Origin: Ascaris suum
Taxonomy: Eukaryota > Nematoda > Chromadorea > Rhabditida > Ascarididae
DNA: 64,000 bases
Direction of reading: 5' to 3'
NCBI GenBank assembly: GCA_013433145.1
Contig: CM024169.1
Location: 10,176,817-10,240,816 of the forward strand
Shown: positions 1 to 13,000 of the stretch, in pieces
Layout of the letters: every line of letters begins with the position of its first letter
How positions within the stretch are numbered: position 1 is the first letter of the stretch
Notes under the pieces: model-generated
What the model was told of the DNA's origin: nothing
Databases searched by the model: none
The model's input: the letters and a program-made list of their open reading frames with translations, nothing else
Translations under genes and position numbers: made by a program

Positions 1-155
1 TATATGTGCGTTTGCGGCTTTTCAGTGTGCACGCTGAATCGATTTCCTCCCATTCCGAATGTCCACAGAGTTCTTCGAGCGCATTCCTTTTTTCACGCTC
101 TATTTTTGCCTTTAAAAAACAATCGATAACCGCATATTTCGATGAATACAATTTT

Positions 156-213
156 TCAATGAATATTAAAGTTAAGTGGTCATTTCAGTGAATATTAAAG
201 TTAAGTGGTCATT
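156..213. repeat. 29-base tandem duplication
   Basis: Two adjacent 29-base units, 156-184 and 185-213, differ at one base (tcaat versus tcagt near the start). Both contain gaatattaaagttaagtggt. It is a recent local duplication with no visible coding role. Confidence 0.9.
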
Positions 214-3200
214 GCATTAATACCTTGTTCGCTTGTCTCTTTTCCTTTTTATGCGCTTTCAAATGTTTCGCATACAATTTAAAGTTATCTCTGTAAGTGT
301 CCCATTATCGGACCGTTATTTATGTCGTTTATATATATTTCCTAGATTCAATGCTACGTTTATTCATCACACAATTTATGCGAACATCTGAGGCTGATCC
401 TACATAGAATTGCTTTCAGAGATTTCACCAATTACCTTCTCGTCTTTTTCTGCGTTTCAGTTCATCCATTAATAAATATTCCATGAAATTTGAAGTGGAC
501 ATTTTGTTTTCCATAGATATAGCTTGCGGACAATGAACTACTGCACAAAGTTTCGCATGGCTGGTTAGGAAAGTAACAGCAAGCGTTCGTCGGTGTTTTT
601 TTTTTTCAGTTGTATTGTGAGCAATCGACCTCGATCGACCGAGCTGCAAAAAGCTTTTCTCGTGTCTGGATGTCGATCTTTAGCGTACTTCCTCGTTTTT
701 TTTTTGAAGAAATCGTTCTGCGTAACAAGCTTAGGAAATATTAAAACTAGACGTTAAATAAACTGAATCCATCGGTCATTGAAAATTTTTTCGAATATTT
801 TGAAAAAATTTCTGAATTTCTCGGTTCTTCGTTTATCGTATTTTCTTCTGTCGCCCCAATTTCGAGCAACATCAGCCGAAAGCTACTAGAGAGAAGAGTG
901 ATGTCACTGTTGTGAAGGAAGGAGGAAGCAATAGCGTTTTACTTCATCATGGACAACAGTAATTGCAGTCAAGGTCGCAGACTCAAATAGTGATTAAAAT
1001 TCGCGTTTCGCCTAATTTTGAAGACCTAAAATTCGATAAAAAACCAAATCTTATGTATCATTAAACCTTTCGTACTTTTGCATTAGTGAAATGTTGGAAA
1101 CCTTTAAGAGTAAGTGATAAAATACACCTAAGTATATGGTTGGAAGCGATTCGTTTGTTTTGTTGGCTAAAAGCGTTGTTTACATAAAGCTTTCAATGAG
1201 CACGATCGTGGCTATGATTTACTCATCGTGCAAATATTTTCTATTTTCTTCTCTTTTTACTATTATTCTCTTTAGTTATATAGTTTATTATCGTTTGTGA
1301 TGTAAATATGGTTATCCGTATTTAATAATAAATCGGTGTATTTAATATTTTTGTCATATTTCAACAAAGTTTTATATAAGTAACCCGTGAGCGAAAATTT
1401 TTTCATAAAATTTCAATAGAAAATTATGCTTACAAGGTCCTCCACTGATGTTGAATTCAGATCTGTTACTAATAATTGCCATTCGAAGCCGAACTTTTAC
1501 AGTTATCTCAATGTAATCGAGATCCTTCTTCTAAGTCACCGAGCTAGCATTGTGCAGATTGGCCTTTGAGAGGGAAAGAAACCAAAAATTATCAAAAAAT
1601 ACAATTATATCGGAAACTATAATGCACTAAAGTGCAGTGAAATAATAATTTCAATTAACATAAGAAACATATCAACTTTGAGATTTCTTATGAAAAAACG
1701 TCCTAAATAATTTGTACCGTTGTTATTTACTAACAAAGATTCAGACAGATGTCATTAGATAATAATTTTGGCTTTTTGTTTTACTGCCGTTATTGTGTCT
1801 TATATTATGGATGAAATTCGCCACATTCAAATAATTCAAATGTTTTCAAACCCTCAATAAGAAATCGAGTGCTAGAGTGGAGGGTCGAGTCGATAGTTGT
1901 TTTTTTTTACATCTTTCGACGGATGTCGTTGGAAAAGCAAGTGAATGACTGAGTTGAATCGAGCGTGTTTGCCGAGTCAACCGGCTGTCTGAAACAGAAA
2001 AACCGACTGCCTCAGAGGCGATCGTTCACTGTCCGCCTAGTTCATCTTTCACTCACTCATTCGAAGCCCTCTCAATGATTGAAGAGTCCTAAGAAAAAAA
2101 TTTTTTTCCACATGTTGGCTGAATGTGGCCTCTTGTTTACAGCTGATTAGTTTCATGCTCCTGTCAAGGGTAAATTATCCTCATTATGAGCCGTGTTGAA
2201 TTTTAAGTGTTTATGCTTATCTCTGAGCTTCTTCTGGACGCAAAGGAAGTAGTTGAAGTGTGCGAATGAACGAAATGTGCTCAGTGAACATTGCCTTTAT
2301 CTTCGTTGCAATCGTAATCGAACGTCGATTGATGTTTGTTTTGGCGCCGTTATGAATGTTTGAATCGTCGATGATAAGTGCATAGCCGAACACTTCTCAC
2401 TGTCCAACTCAATTCAGAATTATTTTCCGCCTTCTGCATTCAGAAATAATGTCTTATGGAAATCATAACTCCAATAAAACATTATTTATCGTCACTTTCT
2501 CTTCATATCTGTGAATGACATTAAATGTAAATATCGTATAGCTATCACTATCGAAATGCTCTAAATCGTCAATACAATTGGTTAAATTAGTAATTCTCAT
2601 ATTGTTTGATACTACTTTTTCTCATGCATAAAACTTTTTCGAAGCACAATAGAACGATATCCATAGAGATGCCTTACAACTCCAACAATTATATATGGTC
2701 TTCAGTTATCATATGCGATTCATCTATAGGAATTATCAACCTGTTGATTATGTATAGTTCAAGTCGCTCATTGATATTGTTGATTGATCTCTCCAAAAGA
2801 ATTGAATGCGTTTACTTAATAAATTTTACAATGAAGAATTGCTATGAGTGTTGAAACTGATATCGAATTATAACGATTATTGAAACGTCTCATAAATAAT
2901 ATTTTGCAGTGAAATATATGCAAAGTAGTGAAAAGTTTAAATAAATGGGAAGTTGAGTAAAACAAAAGTTTATTATTGGAAATAAATGTTGCACACTCGA
3001 AATGTTCCATTTTTCTAAGTGGATGAAAAGCGTCTGAGAATTAAACGTCTCATTCATTATGAAACACTGATGAAAATTTTCCTTTCTTTAATTTCCTTTT
3101 CAGTGAAATCCCTAATGCATTAGTGCACATTTATTAGAGTGTTTTATTCAGAAATGATGCATTCTATGCAAACGCAGAGAATTTTACTTTGAGGGAAAAC

Positions 3201-6200
3201 CAATAATTGCTGAAAATTCCTCCAAAGTTTCATTAAATTTTTCATAAAATTGCGGCATCCTTACTCTTGTTTTTCGAGATTTTTCCTTTAGAAGCGCGTT
3301 TAGCCGTAACGTTTTAGGTAAAACTTCAAATGGAAGATGTCGGACTTTCAAGTTGCTTACAATTTTCTGTTTAAGATTTTTTTTGAAAGTATTTTTTAAA
3401 CTGTAAGCTCTATTTCGGAAGAAGAGAACGTTCACAAAAATTTCTAGGAAAAGAATGAATTGTTTCAGTTCTTATCAAATGCGGCATCACTGATATCTGT
3501 TAAGGGATTATCAATACAAGAAATTTAGGAGTTGCAATGAACAGCAGTAACGATGATAAGTATAAGTTTGCAATGAAACAATTCTCGAAAATATCCACTA
3601 AATCATCGATAATTCTTTAATGACGGTACGCTAATTACATAATCCCACACAGGTTTTGTCTAATCATATTTGCAATTTCAGTTAAACAATTCCATTTGCT
3701 AAAGCGTATTTATTGAATAGTTGCTAATGTTGTGCCAGTCTTGCAACTCATATAATTTCCCTCTCTAATCAAATGTGACAGGTGACGGCGACCAACGCGC
3801 ACGTTTTTCAAATGGATTCATAACAGTTTAGGAGTTAACTTTGTTGCTATGCCCTCTTCCAACAATTGAAAACATTATCACGTCGGAACACCGCTCAAGT
3901 TGACAAAAGTCGCGAAAGTTTGAAACATGAGACTCCAGTCGTTTATATACGATTCAACGAATAACATCATCAAATAAAAAATGCACAATGGAAGCATTAG
4001 CAGTCATATATCAGCAATATATATGGCACCTTCCGATAGGTTTGTAACACCATCTTTTATATTCGTTCATTTGGAAGTTGCATTTACATACCGAATTTCT
4101 TTCGCGAGAGGGGTTTGTTATCGCAGTTTATCACTGAGGATGTATTTTCCTTCGATAGGGCGACGTGACTGTCTCACACCTAATTGGCGCGTGATAAGCG
4201 TGGCGTTTATTTCATATGTGCCTAATGCGTCATTTAGTTTTTTAGCTTGCTCGAGGAAGTTATATGCCAACACACCTGCATGTCAATATTGCGATCACTA
4301 CGTTGACATTCGGTTGCTGTGAGGATTGCCATTTTGAATGTATCCTGTATTAGAAATTTACAGAGTGTTTTACTGAGAGTATCACCACTTAACACGAACC
4401 AATACTAAATAATAAGGCAATTATAAATCTTCCGGCAAATTTCAAATATTTTGCTTGTAGTGGTTTCTCGTATTATATGTTTTAGCCACCGGCATTAATA
4501 CAACTTGTCACCCATCTGGCGCCAGCTGCCCCCTTCCTCCACTTCAATTATGAAAATCAGCCATCGAAAATGGTGACTCTTTCCAGATAATTTATAGCTG
4601 CCATTTTTTTGAATATCAATTGTGACATCATGTTTTCATGGCAATAAGTGAATCGGAAAGATGTTTGCTCGTTGTATACCTTGCATTACCAATATTCATT
4701 TGTATATGTGCCTCACTATTGACATAAGTCTCGATTCACAAGCAGTTTTTGCTGATTCGCATACGACAGCAATCATTCGTTGCTTAATCGTTACTCTTAT
4801 TTAATTGATCTTCCTCTTTCCGGTACATTCTCAACACGGCGTATTTGCTGTCACTTATATGGATTCAATATTTGTTTTTATGCAATCGAATCGTTCTAAA
4901 TAGACGCATCTAAAAGGATTTCCTCTTTTGCCAATATTCCCTATAAAGAGCGATTTCTTTAAATCTTTTTTTTTCTCGATTTTTCAAATCCATATAGTAT
5001 TTATACGTTTGCAATTTTTAATGAAAAATTTTCGCTTTTCTTTTTAGGAAAATTTCCGAGAAAGCATTGTAGAAGAGAAAGAATGCTCTCTCGGCACTCT
5101 AGAAAAGTGCTCACTACAGCAACTGACGTGCACAGTGTGTGCACTCGAATAACGTATCGAGCGGTTGCCAAGGACGGCTGGGAGAGCGCAAAAAAAGCAA
5201 TGCTGTTAAGCTGCAAGAATTGCGAAGCGCCCTCTTTCCGCAGTGCTGTTCATCTACCCGATTGATATTCAAAAATAGTTTTCTCTAAGAAAGAAGGCGT
5301 CTGTTCTTCTGTTGGTGTGGGCATTGAATACTGTCCACTCAGTGGTCACTATTGGTCAGTATTGTTTGAGGAAGTTGTTTATTTCATTTGTTGATTTAGG
5401 CTGAATTCTCATATTTAAAATTTTTCATCTCCAAATTGATCTTGGCATTTGCAATATGATTATTCCTCAATTATCCGAGTCAGTCTAAAGTTGCCTTTTT
5501 TTCACTGGGTGAATGTATGGCAGTATTTTTCTTCCTAACGTTCATTTATTATTTATTTATATACTTCAAAGTCAAAACAATTCTACAGTCAAAAATTATC
5601 CACATAGGAATTTCATCGATAACTATTAGAAAGCTGATATTATCGAAGTGCTAATCGCAATTCGCTTCTTAGAGCTGGATAAAAATATTTTCACATAGGA
5701 AATTTTTTCATTGTCGGATTACGCAGTGAGAATGAAAATTCTTTTTCAAACGTTTTTATTATTTTCTCGTTGGTTTTTATAAACTTGCTTAGTCGATAAT
5801 CCTTAGAATGTTATTTTCTCGAGCTCTTTCAGATCGAATTGCCTCAAGTCATCTCATATTGCGAAACTTGTGCGCATAAAATGTCTAAGCGCATTTCTGA
5901 CCGCTGCAAAAGCGCATTTCCAATATTTACGCTTCAATAATCACTTCTCTTTGTCTATATTTCCCCATATAATTTCATTTCACCAAAATATTTCTCGTTT
6001 CTTAGATGAAATATAAGTGAAATAATCTCTGCATTATTGTGCTGCATTCTTTCGAATTCATTTCAAAAATCTGGAATTAATTATATTAGTGTTAATTTTT
6101 CGGAAAGTACGATGCATTTTTAAAGAATTGTTCAATTATTGATGAATTGTCGTTTTGTTTGTTGCAGTCTCTAAACAAAGGGAAAGTTTATATCTCACTA

Positions 6201-6203
6201 TCG

Positions 6204-6255
6204 CAGGTGTTCAAGGTGTTTTTTTTTTAGGAGCACAGGTGTTCAAGGCGTTTTT
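6204..6255. repeat. Short direct repeat flanking a T tract
   Basis: caggtgttcaaggtgttttt at 6204 recurs as caggtgttcaaggcgttttt at 6236, with one mismatch at a 32-base period. A local tandem duplication with a T-run between the copies. Confidence 0.8.
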
Positions 6256-7286
6256 CTCATACAGCAATAAAAACTATGAAATACTGATGAGATTGTCATT
6301 CTAATAATCCGTTTCTGTTTCTATAGCTTATGCCTTTCTATGGGTCTTTTTCGTTTTTCATTCGTAAATGATTGCTTCTTATGGCAGTTTTAATGCTCAG
6401 GTGAGCGCCATATTTCGTAGACAATGATGTCCGAGAGCTCATCATTTCGCGGAGATATGAAAATATCTGAAAAATATCACAATATTTGTTTTGTGTTATA
6501 ATCGCCGCTTTATGGAGGCCACTTCATCCGAATAACGTTTGAACGCAATTGCAGAAAAAAAAAAGTGAAATTCCTTATTAATATTAAAGTGAAATTATCA
6601 CTGAGTATTCTAAAGGCTGAATAAGGCATTAAGGGAACTCTACAACATGAGACCGTGCCATGAATAAGCTATGAAGATTGGATAGCTGATAGGAATTCGA
6701 AAGTATTTTGAAAGAAAAAAATGAAATTTCGCGTTGAAGCATAATCATTACGCCAGTGATCTCCACCTCATTAGTTCATTTGTACCTTTCGCATCGACTA
6801 ATGCATGCGCAAGAAATTTGCCTGATAGCTTTGCTCCAATGAAATGTACCCCGACACACTATCTTCTCCCTCAGCATGACATGACGATGAGAGCGCGATA
6901 TACCCGCAGGAAGGATGGGAGTGCGATATATGTTTGGAAGCTTCAAGGTGATGATGGGGTTCCCTTTATACAAATATGTGTCCAGCAAATTTTTTCCAAA
7001 AGAGCGAAATTTTCCTTACCTCCTTCGTGCATTGGTAGTTCGAAAGGGTCGGGGAATCGGCGCTGGCGACGAAAAGTAAAGCGCGGGGTGATCTTCTCCC
7101 TGCAAAGCTGATGACTCATTCGTCGGATCTGCCACGGGGAGAGCTTCCGTCCGCACCATAGTTCAGAGTGCATTGTGGAGTTATTCACAGCGCGCTTTAG
7201 CATGTTTTGTGGTCTTGATTATGAAGTTCGAAAAGCTAACACAAAGGCGGCATGATCGGCGAGTGAAGAATTGTATTTGTCTATGA

Positions 7287-7349
7287 TTTTACGAACACAT
7301 CCTGTAAATACCTCTTTCTAAAGAGGTATTTACAGGATGTTTCGTAAAA
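7287..7349. repeat. Near-perfect inverted repeat (about 30-base arms, 2-base centre)
   Basis: The arm at 7287-7317 is the reverse complement of 7320-7349 apart from one single-base indel near the outer end; only ct separates them. A two-base loop is too tight for a microRNA precursor. It could form a cruciform or be a foldback element, an inverted duplication or an assembly junction. No target-site duplication is obvious. Confidence 0.85.
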
Positions 7350-9945
7350 TTTTTTGTCCTAAAAATTTTTTTGCCCTAAAAATCCTCTCACAATGTTGTC
7401 TTTGGTTTTATTTTAAAAAAAGTCTTCAAAAAAAACTTTCGGAACTGATAACCTTCATCAAACTCTACGAATCGATATTGGTGTTTTTTGGAGTTCTCCG
7501 TATTCATTCGCTCATTGTCTTCATTACTTCAGATGGCCTGCGGGTAGGGAAGTGCAGATTAGATGGAGTGAAGTAGTAAGCGCAGCTCTACGCTGTGATC
7601 TTTCTCGTACTTGCTGATAATGTACTATAGAATTTTCTATCGAGCCGCCTATGCGCAACGGCAACGAACTTTCTCTGTATATTCGCGTAAAAAGATAACG
7701 AAGGACATTGTTTCGTTGAGGAGTACTCTTTTTCCACGCGTCTATTGAGGTTTATTCAGCAATTACTGCATCGAACGCTATCGATTCCATCAAACCTAAT
7801 TTTTTGTTGAACAACGTTCTGTGTTGCAGCCGGTAAACCATCGAATTAATTGCTCTGCAATTGCATGTTTGAATTTCTCTACAGCAGAACATTGAGGTGA
7901 TTTCTTGCAGTGCAGCGTAAAAAGTAATGCCACTTATTTCAGTGACTATTATATCTGCATTATAAGCTTTTGCAGCTTTTTTTTTATTCCACAATACTCA
8001 CTATAAATTCGATACATTTTCTCGGAATTCCTAAATTTTCATGTTTTTGAGGAATTTAATTAAAATTCTTCGTGGAATTTTATAAATGCAGCGAAATTTG
8101 CAAAAATATATCGATAAAAGACATTGTCTTATTTTTATCCCAAAAAATGAACGCATTTGCTTTCTTTAATTCACATAATAACCTTAATTTTTCTTTTAAA
8201 CGAAGCAAACTCGCGAAAAGCTCGTTTTGCTAGTGCTGTGTCTAGGCTAATATTCCCTTTTCGTCGTATGTTTGTCGATCCGTTAATTTCAACTTGACAG
8301 CCACAAAAGCTGCAGATGGAAATTTGCTGAGTGTATTGTACGTTATAGGCGTCATTATACATTTATATGTCATATTTCTTGTTAATCCATCAACTTTGAA
8401 AAATTCGTAGAGATTTAAATGCGGTGAAGATTCACATGCGTTTAGCACCAATCATATGTGCACGTTTTATCGGCTGAATCTTCAGTGGAGAGTTTCTCAG
8501 TAATAATACCCTTAAATTATGCCTTAAATAAATATGAAAACATTTATTCGATTTTTTTGCTAGCCTATGAAACCAGTTGTGCCGTTGAACGGTATGCAAA
8601 AGTGTACGGCGTAGTAGCTCTTCCGATACGATGCTCCATTGAGTGCGATCCCTTCAGTTTTTAAAGTTCATTTTTCGCCACAAACTCTCATTCGCTAATT
8701 TGTCTCATAAAAAGGTATCATCAGCTTTGTTTAGAAAAGAAAATTGCAGTCATGTTTTGTGAATAATCCTACTTAAATTAAATTTTATGAATGACCCTGT
8801 CTGTTTGAACGGTTTTTTAATGACATTAGAAAACATTTTCGAATCAGATAGGAAAGCAAAAATTTTTTTTCAAATTTAGGCAATAATTTTTGAATTAAGC
8901 TCGAGTATGTCATCCTATATTTTCTCTCTCGATACCCACAATCGTAAAACATGCGTTGGTGTTAAGCTCAGACTGCCTTCAGAATGTTTTCTATTGTATT
9001 CCGTTCTTCTTTCATATAGGCCTTTGCTGCTTTGCTGTAATTTGGAATATTTCGTGTCAGTACAATAGATATAGCTGCCATGTTGAAATTGCCGGAAATA
9101 AAATGAATAGAGGGAGAGATGTGGTGATGGCAAATATCTCGACAGAGCAGATTGTTGTGAGAGGGGATGCAAGATGCAAAAAGGGGACGAGGGCATTGAG
9201 AGCGTCCCTTTCTGCTAATGGTTCATGCGCATCTTTGCAACTCTTCCACATAATCGAATCTAGCGCCGAACTGGTCGCTTCCTGCGGAAACTCTCCTCCA
9301 ACACTCATCTTCACTCACAACAAATTCACTTCTCAAAAAATTTCCATACTTCATCAGTGATAAATCAATTTCCCAGTCTTAGTTTACTACACTAGGATGT
9401 GTTCGATTGATTGCTGAAGATGTTGTTCTCCCTCTTATGTGATTTAACATCCCATTCGCTTTAACGAATTTTTCCACGTAAAGGATTACCTAGCTCATAT
9501 GATTGCTTCTTAATCTACTGAATGTCGTTTGTGTTCATTATGTTGGTTTGATGTAAAGACCCATGAAATGATATATACCACCTCACGTGCATGTAATAAG
9601 GTGGTCACGGTAGTTCTAGAGCTATTGTCACCTTGTAGTGCGTTGTTTCAGCATTCAACTTGAAAGGGATGAATTGTTCGAATATATTATGATATCAGAC
9701 AGTTGCACCTCCATTATTGAATCACCGATTTAAGGCTTTGGCTTACTTCTTCATTTAGGCACAGGCTACCTTCTAACTTTGTAGTTAATGTTTTGCCATT
9801 AGTCAATGTCGCAATATTTACAATTTCCATTGCTATATTCTATGTCGATTTGCTTGGGGCGTACTTGTCGGTTAACCGTGTATCAGAAACTCTGGTATGC
9901 GTACATGATAATTTAAAGTAAGGGATTCGATTATGATCTGTTCAG

Positions 9946-10059
9946 AGTGTGCTCAAGACGGCGTCGTCGTGGAGGAAACGCCGCGGCGCGGGGGCAGCCG
10001 TTTCCCATGCGCCGCCAATCGCACCTGCCTCAATTCCGTCCACTTCACATCAACAGCAG
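9946..10059 (+). CDS. LRCH: LRCH exon: Pro/Ala-rich N-terminal segment
   Basis: The acceptor is atctgttcag|agtg and the donor cag|gtaaat, both phase 0. The reading frame holds a basic stretch (WRKRRGAGAA) followed by a proline/serine/glutamine-rich tail ending STSHQQQ. Vertebrate LRCH proteins also have a low-complexity N-terminus just before the LRRs. There is an in-frame stop at 9934 and no ATG in frame, so an upstream exon must supply the start, or else this exon is 5' untranslated and translation begins at the ATG at 11844. Confidence 0.6.
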
Positions 10060-13000
10060 GTAAATGCAACGATTTTCACAACGATTCCTTTTTCATTATA
10101 TACACAATGGGTAGCTAATCCGTCATCCCTCACATGGACGACCCAAGAAATGAGTGAGGAAAAAACGAGAATCACTAGCAGACAGCCGCCTTTCTTTCGA
10201 TATTCTTCGCTCTCTTCCTTTGTAATCCTTTCGACTCCCTCTACCTAGCTTGAGAATGTCGAGGAATCGCTTAACGATTTAGAAGAATTTTAGCTTGTTT
10301 CCTCTATTTAAAAAGTCTGATGTCAGTAGTCGCATTGGTAAATCCATTCTATCCTATTATTTCTCCGGATGGAATGACAGTTTTCCGTTCGTTATATTCA
10401 AGCGGACGGAATTTGCTAATTTAGTAATGTAAACATTATTCACTTTCAAAGAAGATCGACCACCCAGATTGTTTTATTAAAAAAAACTACATGCTCAGCA
10501 AATTCTTCTATCCATAATTCTGATCCAAATCATATTTCTCCAAGTTAATTTTGAATCGCTGCTTAAAATCTGCTTCAATTTTGAATTATATCGCAACGCT
10601 ATGTTTCAAAGCTTCACATCATTGTTGAAATTTAAATTAAACGACAATTCATGTATCAACAGGAAGATCTTCAAAGAATTCTCCATGAAAAATAATTTAA
10701 CGTTTATTGATATACACATTTCTGCAATTATTCCCCCAATCTATTGCCCCATTATCAGTAACTGGTGAATATAATCAGTGATACTACAACCTCATTTCGA
10801 ATTGAGTCACGAGCGAATGAGCATAAATACTCTTATTTCTTTGGTTAAGTTCCTCACCAAAACTGCACATCTCTCTAAAGAGAGCAAGCATTTGGGGAAA
10901 TTATTGCACTGGATTAATTGCATCATTTGATATTTTAGTTATCGTTTTTCTTTTTGCGAGCCCATAGGAGATTTTAAGATTTAGAAACGAGAATTTGTGA
11001 TTCATACCTCCCCTCTCCTGTAATTCCAAAATTCCTTATGCAGAAGTTTTAAGGATAAGTTGTCCAACTGTATAGCTTGAACTCATATCATAAGTATCAT
11101 TTGAAGCTTCATTAATTAGTACATATCAATTTCTATAGGAATATGCATTAAGTGGCACATTTTTGAGTAAAAATCGTCGATTTTCTTTGCTGATGAAATA
11201 TGTTGCTTAATTTTACTAGTAAATTATTTCATAAGTAAACGTCAATTTGGCACAACTGTTCTAAACATAACGCTTTTTATATCGCACACCTGAATCCTAT
11301 ACTATTTGAAAAACCAGCGGGTATTCTTTCAACTCGTGTATGCTTCAGTTAGAAAGAGGTTCTTCTCGAGCTCATATCTTGCGAAAAATACTGCGCGAGC
11401 AGAGAAAAATTCTAAATTTCATTGATGATTTTGGGTTTTTATATATAGAAATAGGTGGCATTTATAGAAATTAGCATCACAAACATTAAAAAACCATGAG
11501 AAAATAAAAGAAACAAGTATTATCAATTATAACAACGGGTTGAGAAAATTATGCTGCATGAGTGTGTCTGAGCGATAATTCGAGATGGATGCTATTTGTT
11601 TGAATACACAAATTGAAGTTCGTGACAGTCATCTCAATACCACATAATTATTGACGCTTTCATTGAGACTTTTTTCCTCAATTTAAGTTGATATTACAAT
11701 CATTTGACTAACAAAATTGTGCACGTTATCTTACCAATATTCATAAAATAAGCTTGATTGTTTAGTTGAGATTGGGATTGAGGATCACATCAGTGAATTA
11801 TGTACTATTGCAGTTATTGAGTCGTTCGGTGGACAAAATGTTCGAAGAGGCCGAATTGAGTGGCGTTCTTATGTTGGCTTCTCGAAAATTGAAAGAGTTC
11901 CCCTCTAACCTAGCCGTCAAATACGACATTTCGGATGTTATTTCTGCTGGTTAGTTGTTTCTCTTCTTTTTTTTTCTACTTTCTTCTTCGAATTAATGAA
12001 GTATTAGTAATAAAATTTAAAGAAAATTTCTTCATATATTGTAAAAATGAAGTATTAATTCATCATTGTAATACTGATTATTGCTCTCATCACTATTACT
12101 GTTAGTATTTTTATTGCTACCATTCTTATTGTTACAATGAAGTAATCTATTGTTATGGAAACGTTTGTAAAAGAGATCACTTTCGGAGATGCTTTAAAAT
12201 GAATGCCTTTAGTGAACATGCTAGAATATTGCTATGAATAGAATGTGGCTTATGAATTTTTAATTCTCATATTGTTGCGCTCGTCTTCATCACAATTTTT
12301 ACTCATTGAGAATTTTATTGATAACAATGGTTGATGTTCCATGATGACAGGAAATATTACTGTCTTATTGCGGGAATGATTCAATCTACAGTCATAGTGT
12401 TGTTAGCTTTATTTGAATATTCAAATCGTCGAAATTTTATTCTGTCATTTGTGTTCATAGAACTGACAATGCATTTTTTTTTCAATCCAACGAAAAATAT
12501 TCAGAGACTGGAAGTATTCAAAACTCTATGAATTTATACACGTAATAAAAATAGAAAGTAGAAAAGAATAGCCTATTGGAGGGGGGGGGGGAGGGGAATG
12601 CCATCATGTAGGTGCTGACGTCATTTCAGTCATATTCTCTTTTTAAATCCTCCATTTCCTACAGAATTCTTCGCTCAAGACTATTTTTTGAAAGAAACTC
12701 TCCAATAAATGGGAGGAGAAAAATAATGACGATCTATATTTTAGTTTATTTCAGTGATCGATGACATGTAATCCTTTATGTGTACGAAAAATAGACGGAT
12801 AGTTTGCAATATTTCGCGTAGATTTTTCTATGCGAAAGCATTGTGTAAAAAGCTTGGGCGCACTTTGTAAGGCATAAAAGAGAATGAAGCAGATTTCGTC
12901 TTCAGCGTTTCATATGCCCTTTATGCACGAGAAAAACAGTTGAAAAATTAAATTTCTCTATTTGCTCTCTACAAACACAAGAGGTTATGCGTATTATGTA

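Larger units (their letters stand above)
1..9945. other. No supported gene; upstream region or first LRCH intron
   Basis: About 9.9 kb of AT-rich sequence without any ORF that looks like a conserved exon. Since the exon at 9946 opens at a splice acceptor without an ATG in frame, the true first LRCH exon and promoter may lie here or before the window. I see only a 29-base tandem duplication at 156-213, a direct repeat at 6204-6255 and an inverted repeat at 7287-7349. An ATG at 949-951 opens a short peptide but has no convincing donor. Confidence 0.6.

Noticed and set aside
3184..3435. 83-codon minus-strand ORF with a basic, mitochondrial-looking N-terminus
   Set aside because: I tested it mentally against small mitochondrial ribosomal proteins and found no match; no splice signals or neighbours support it.
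6734..7203. Overlapping ORFs on both strands (125 and 86 codons)
   Set aside because: Locally GC-richer DNA opens several frames at once; none resembles a known protein and no exon boundary fits.
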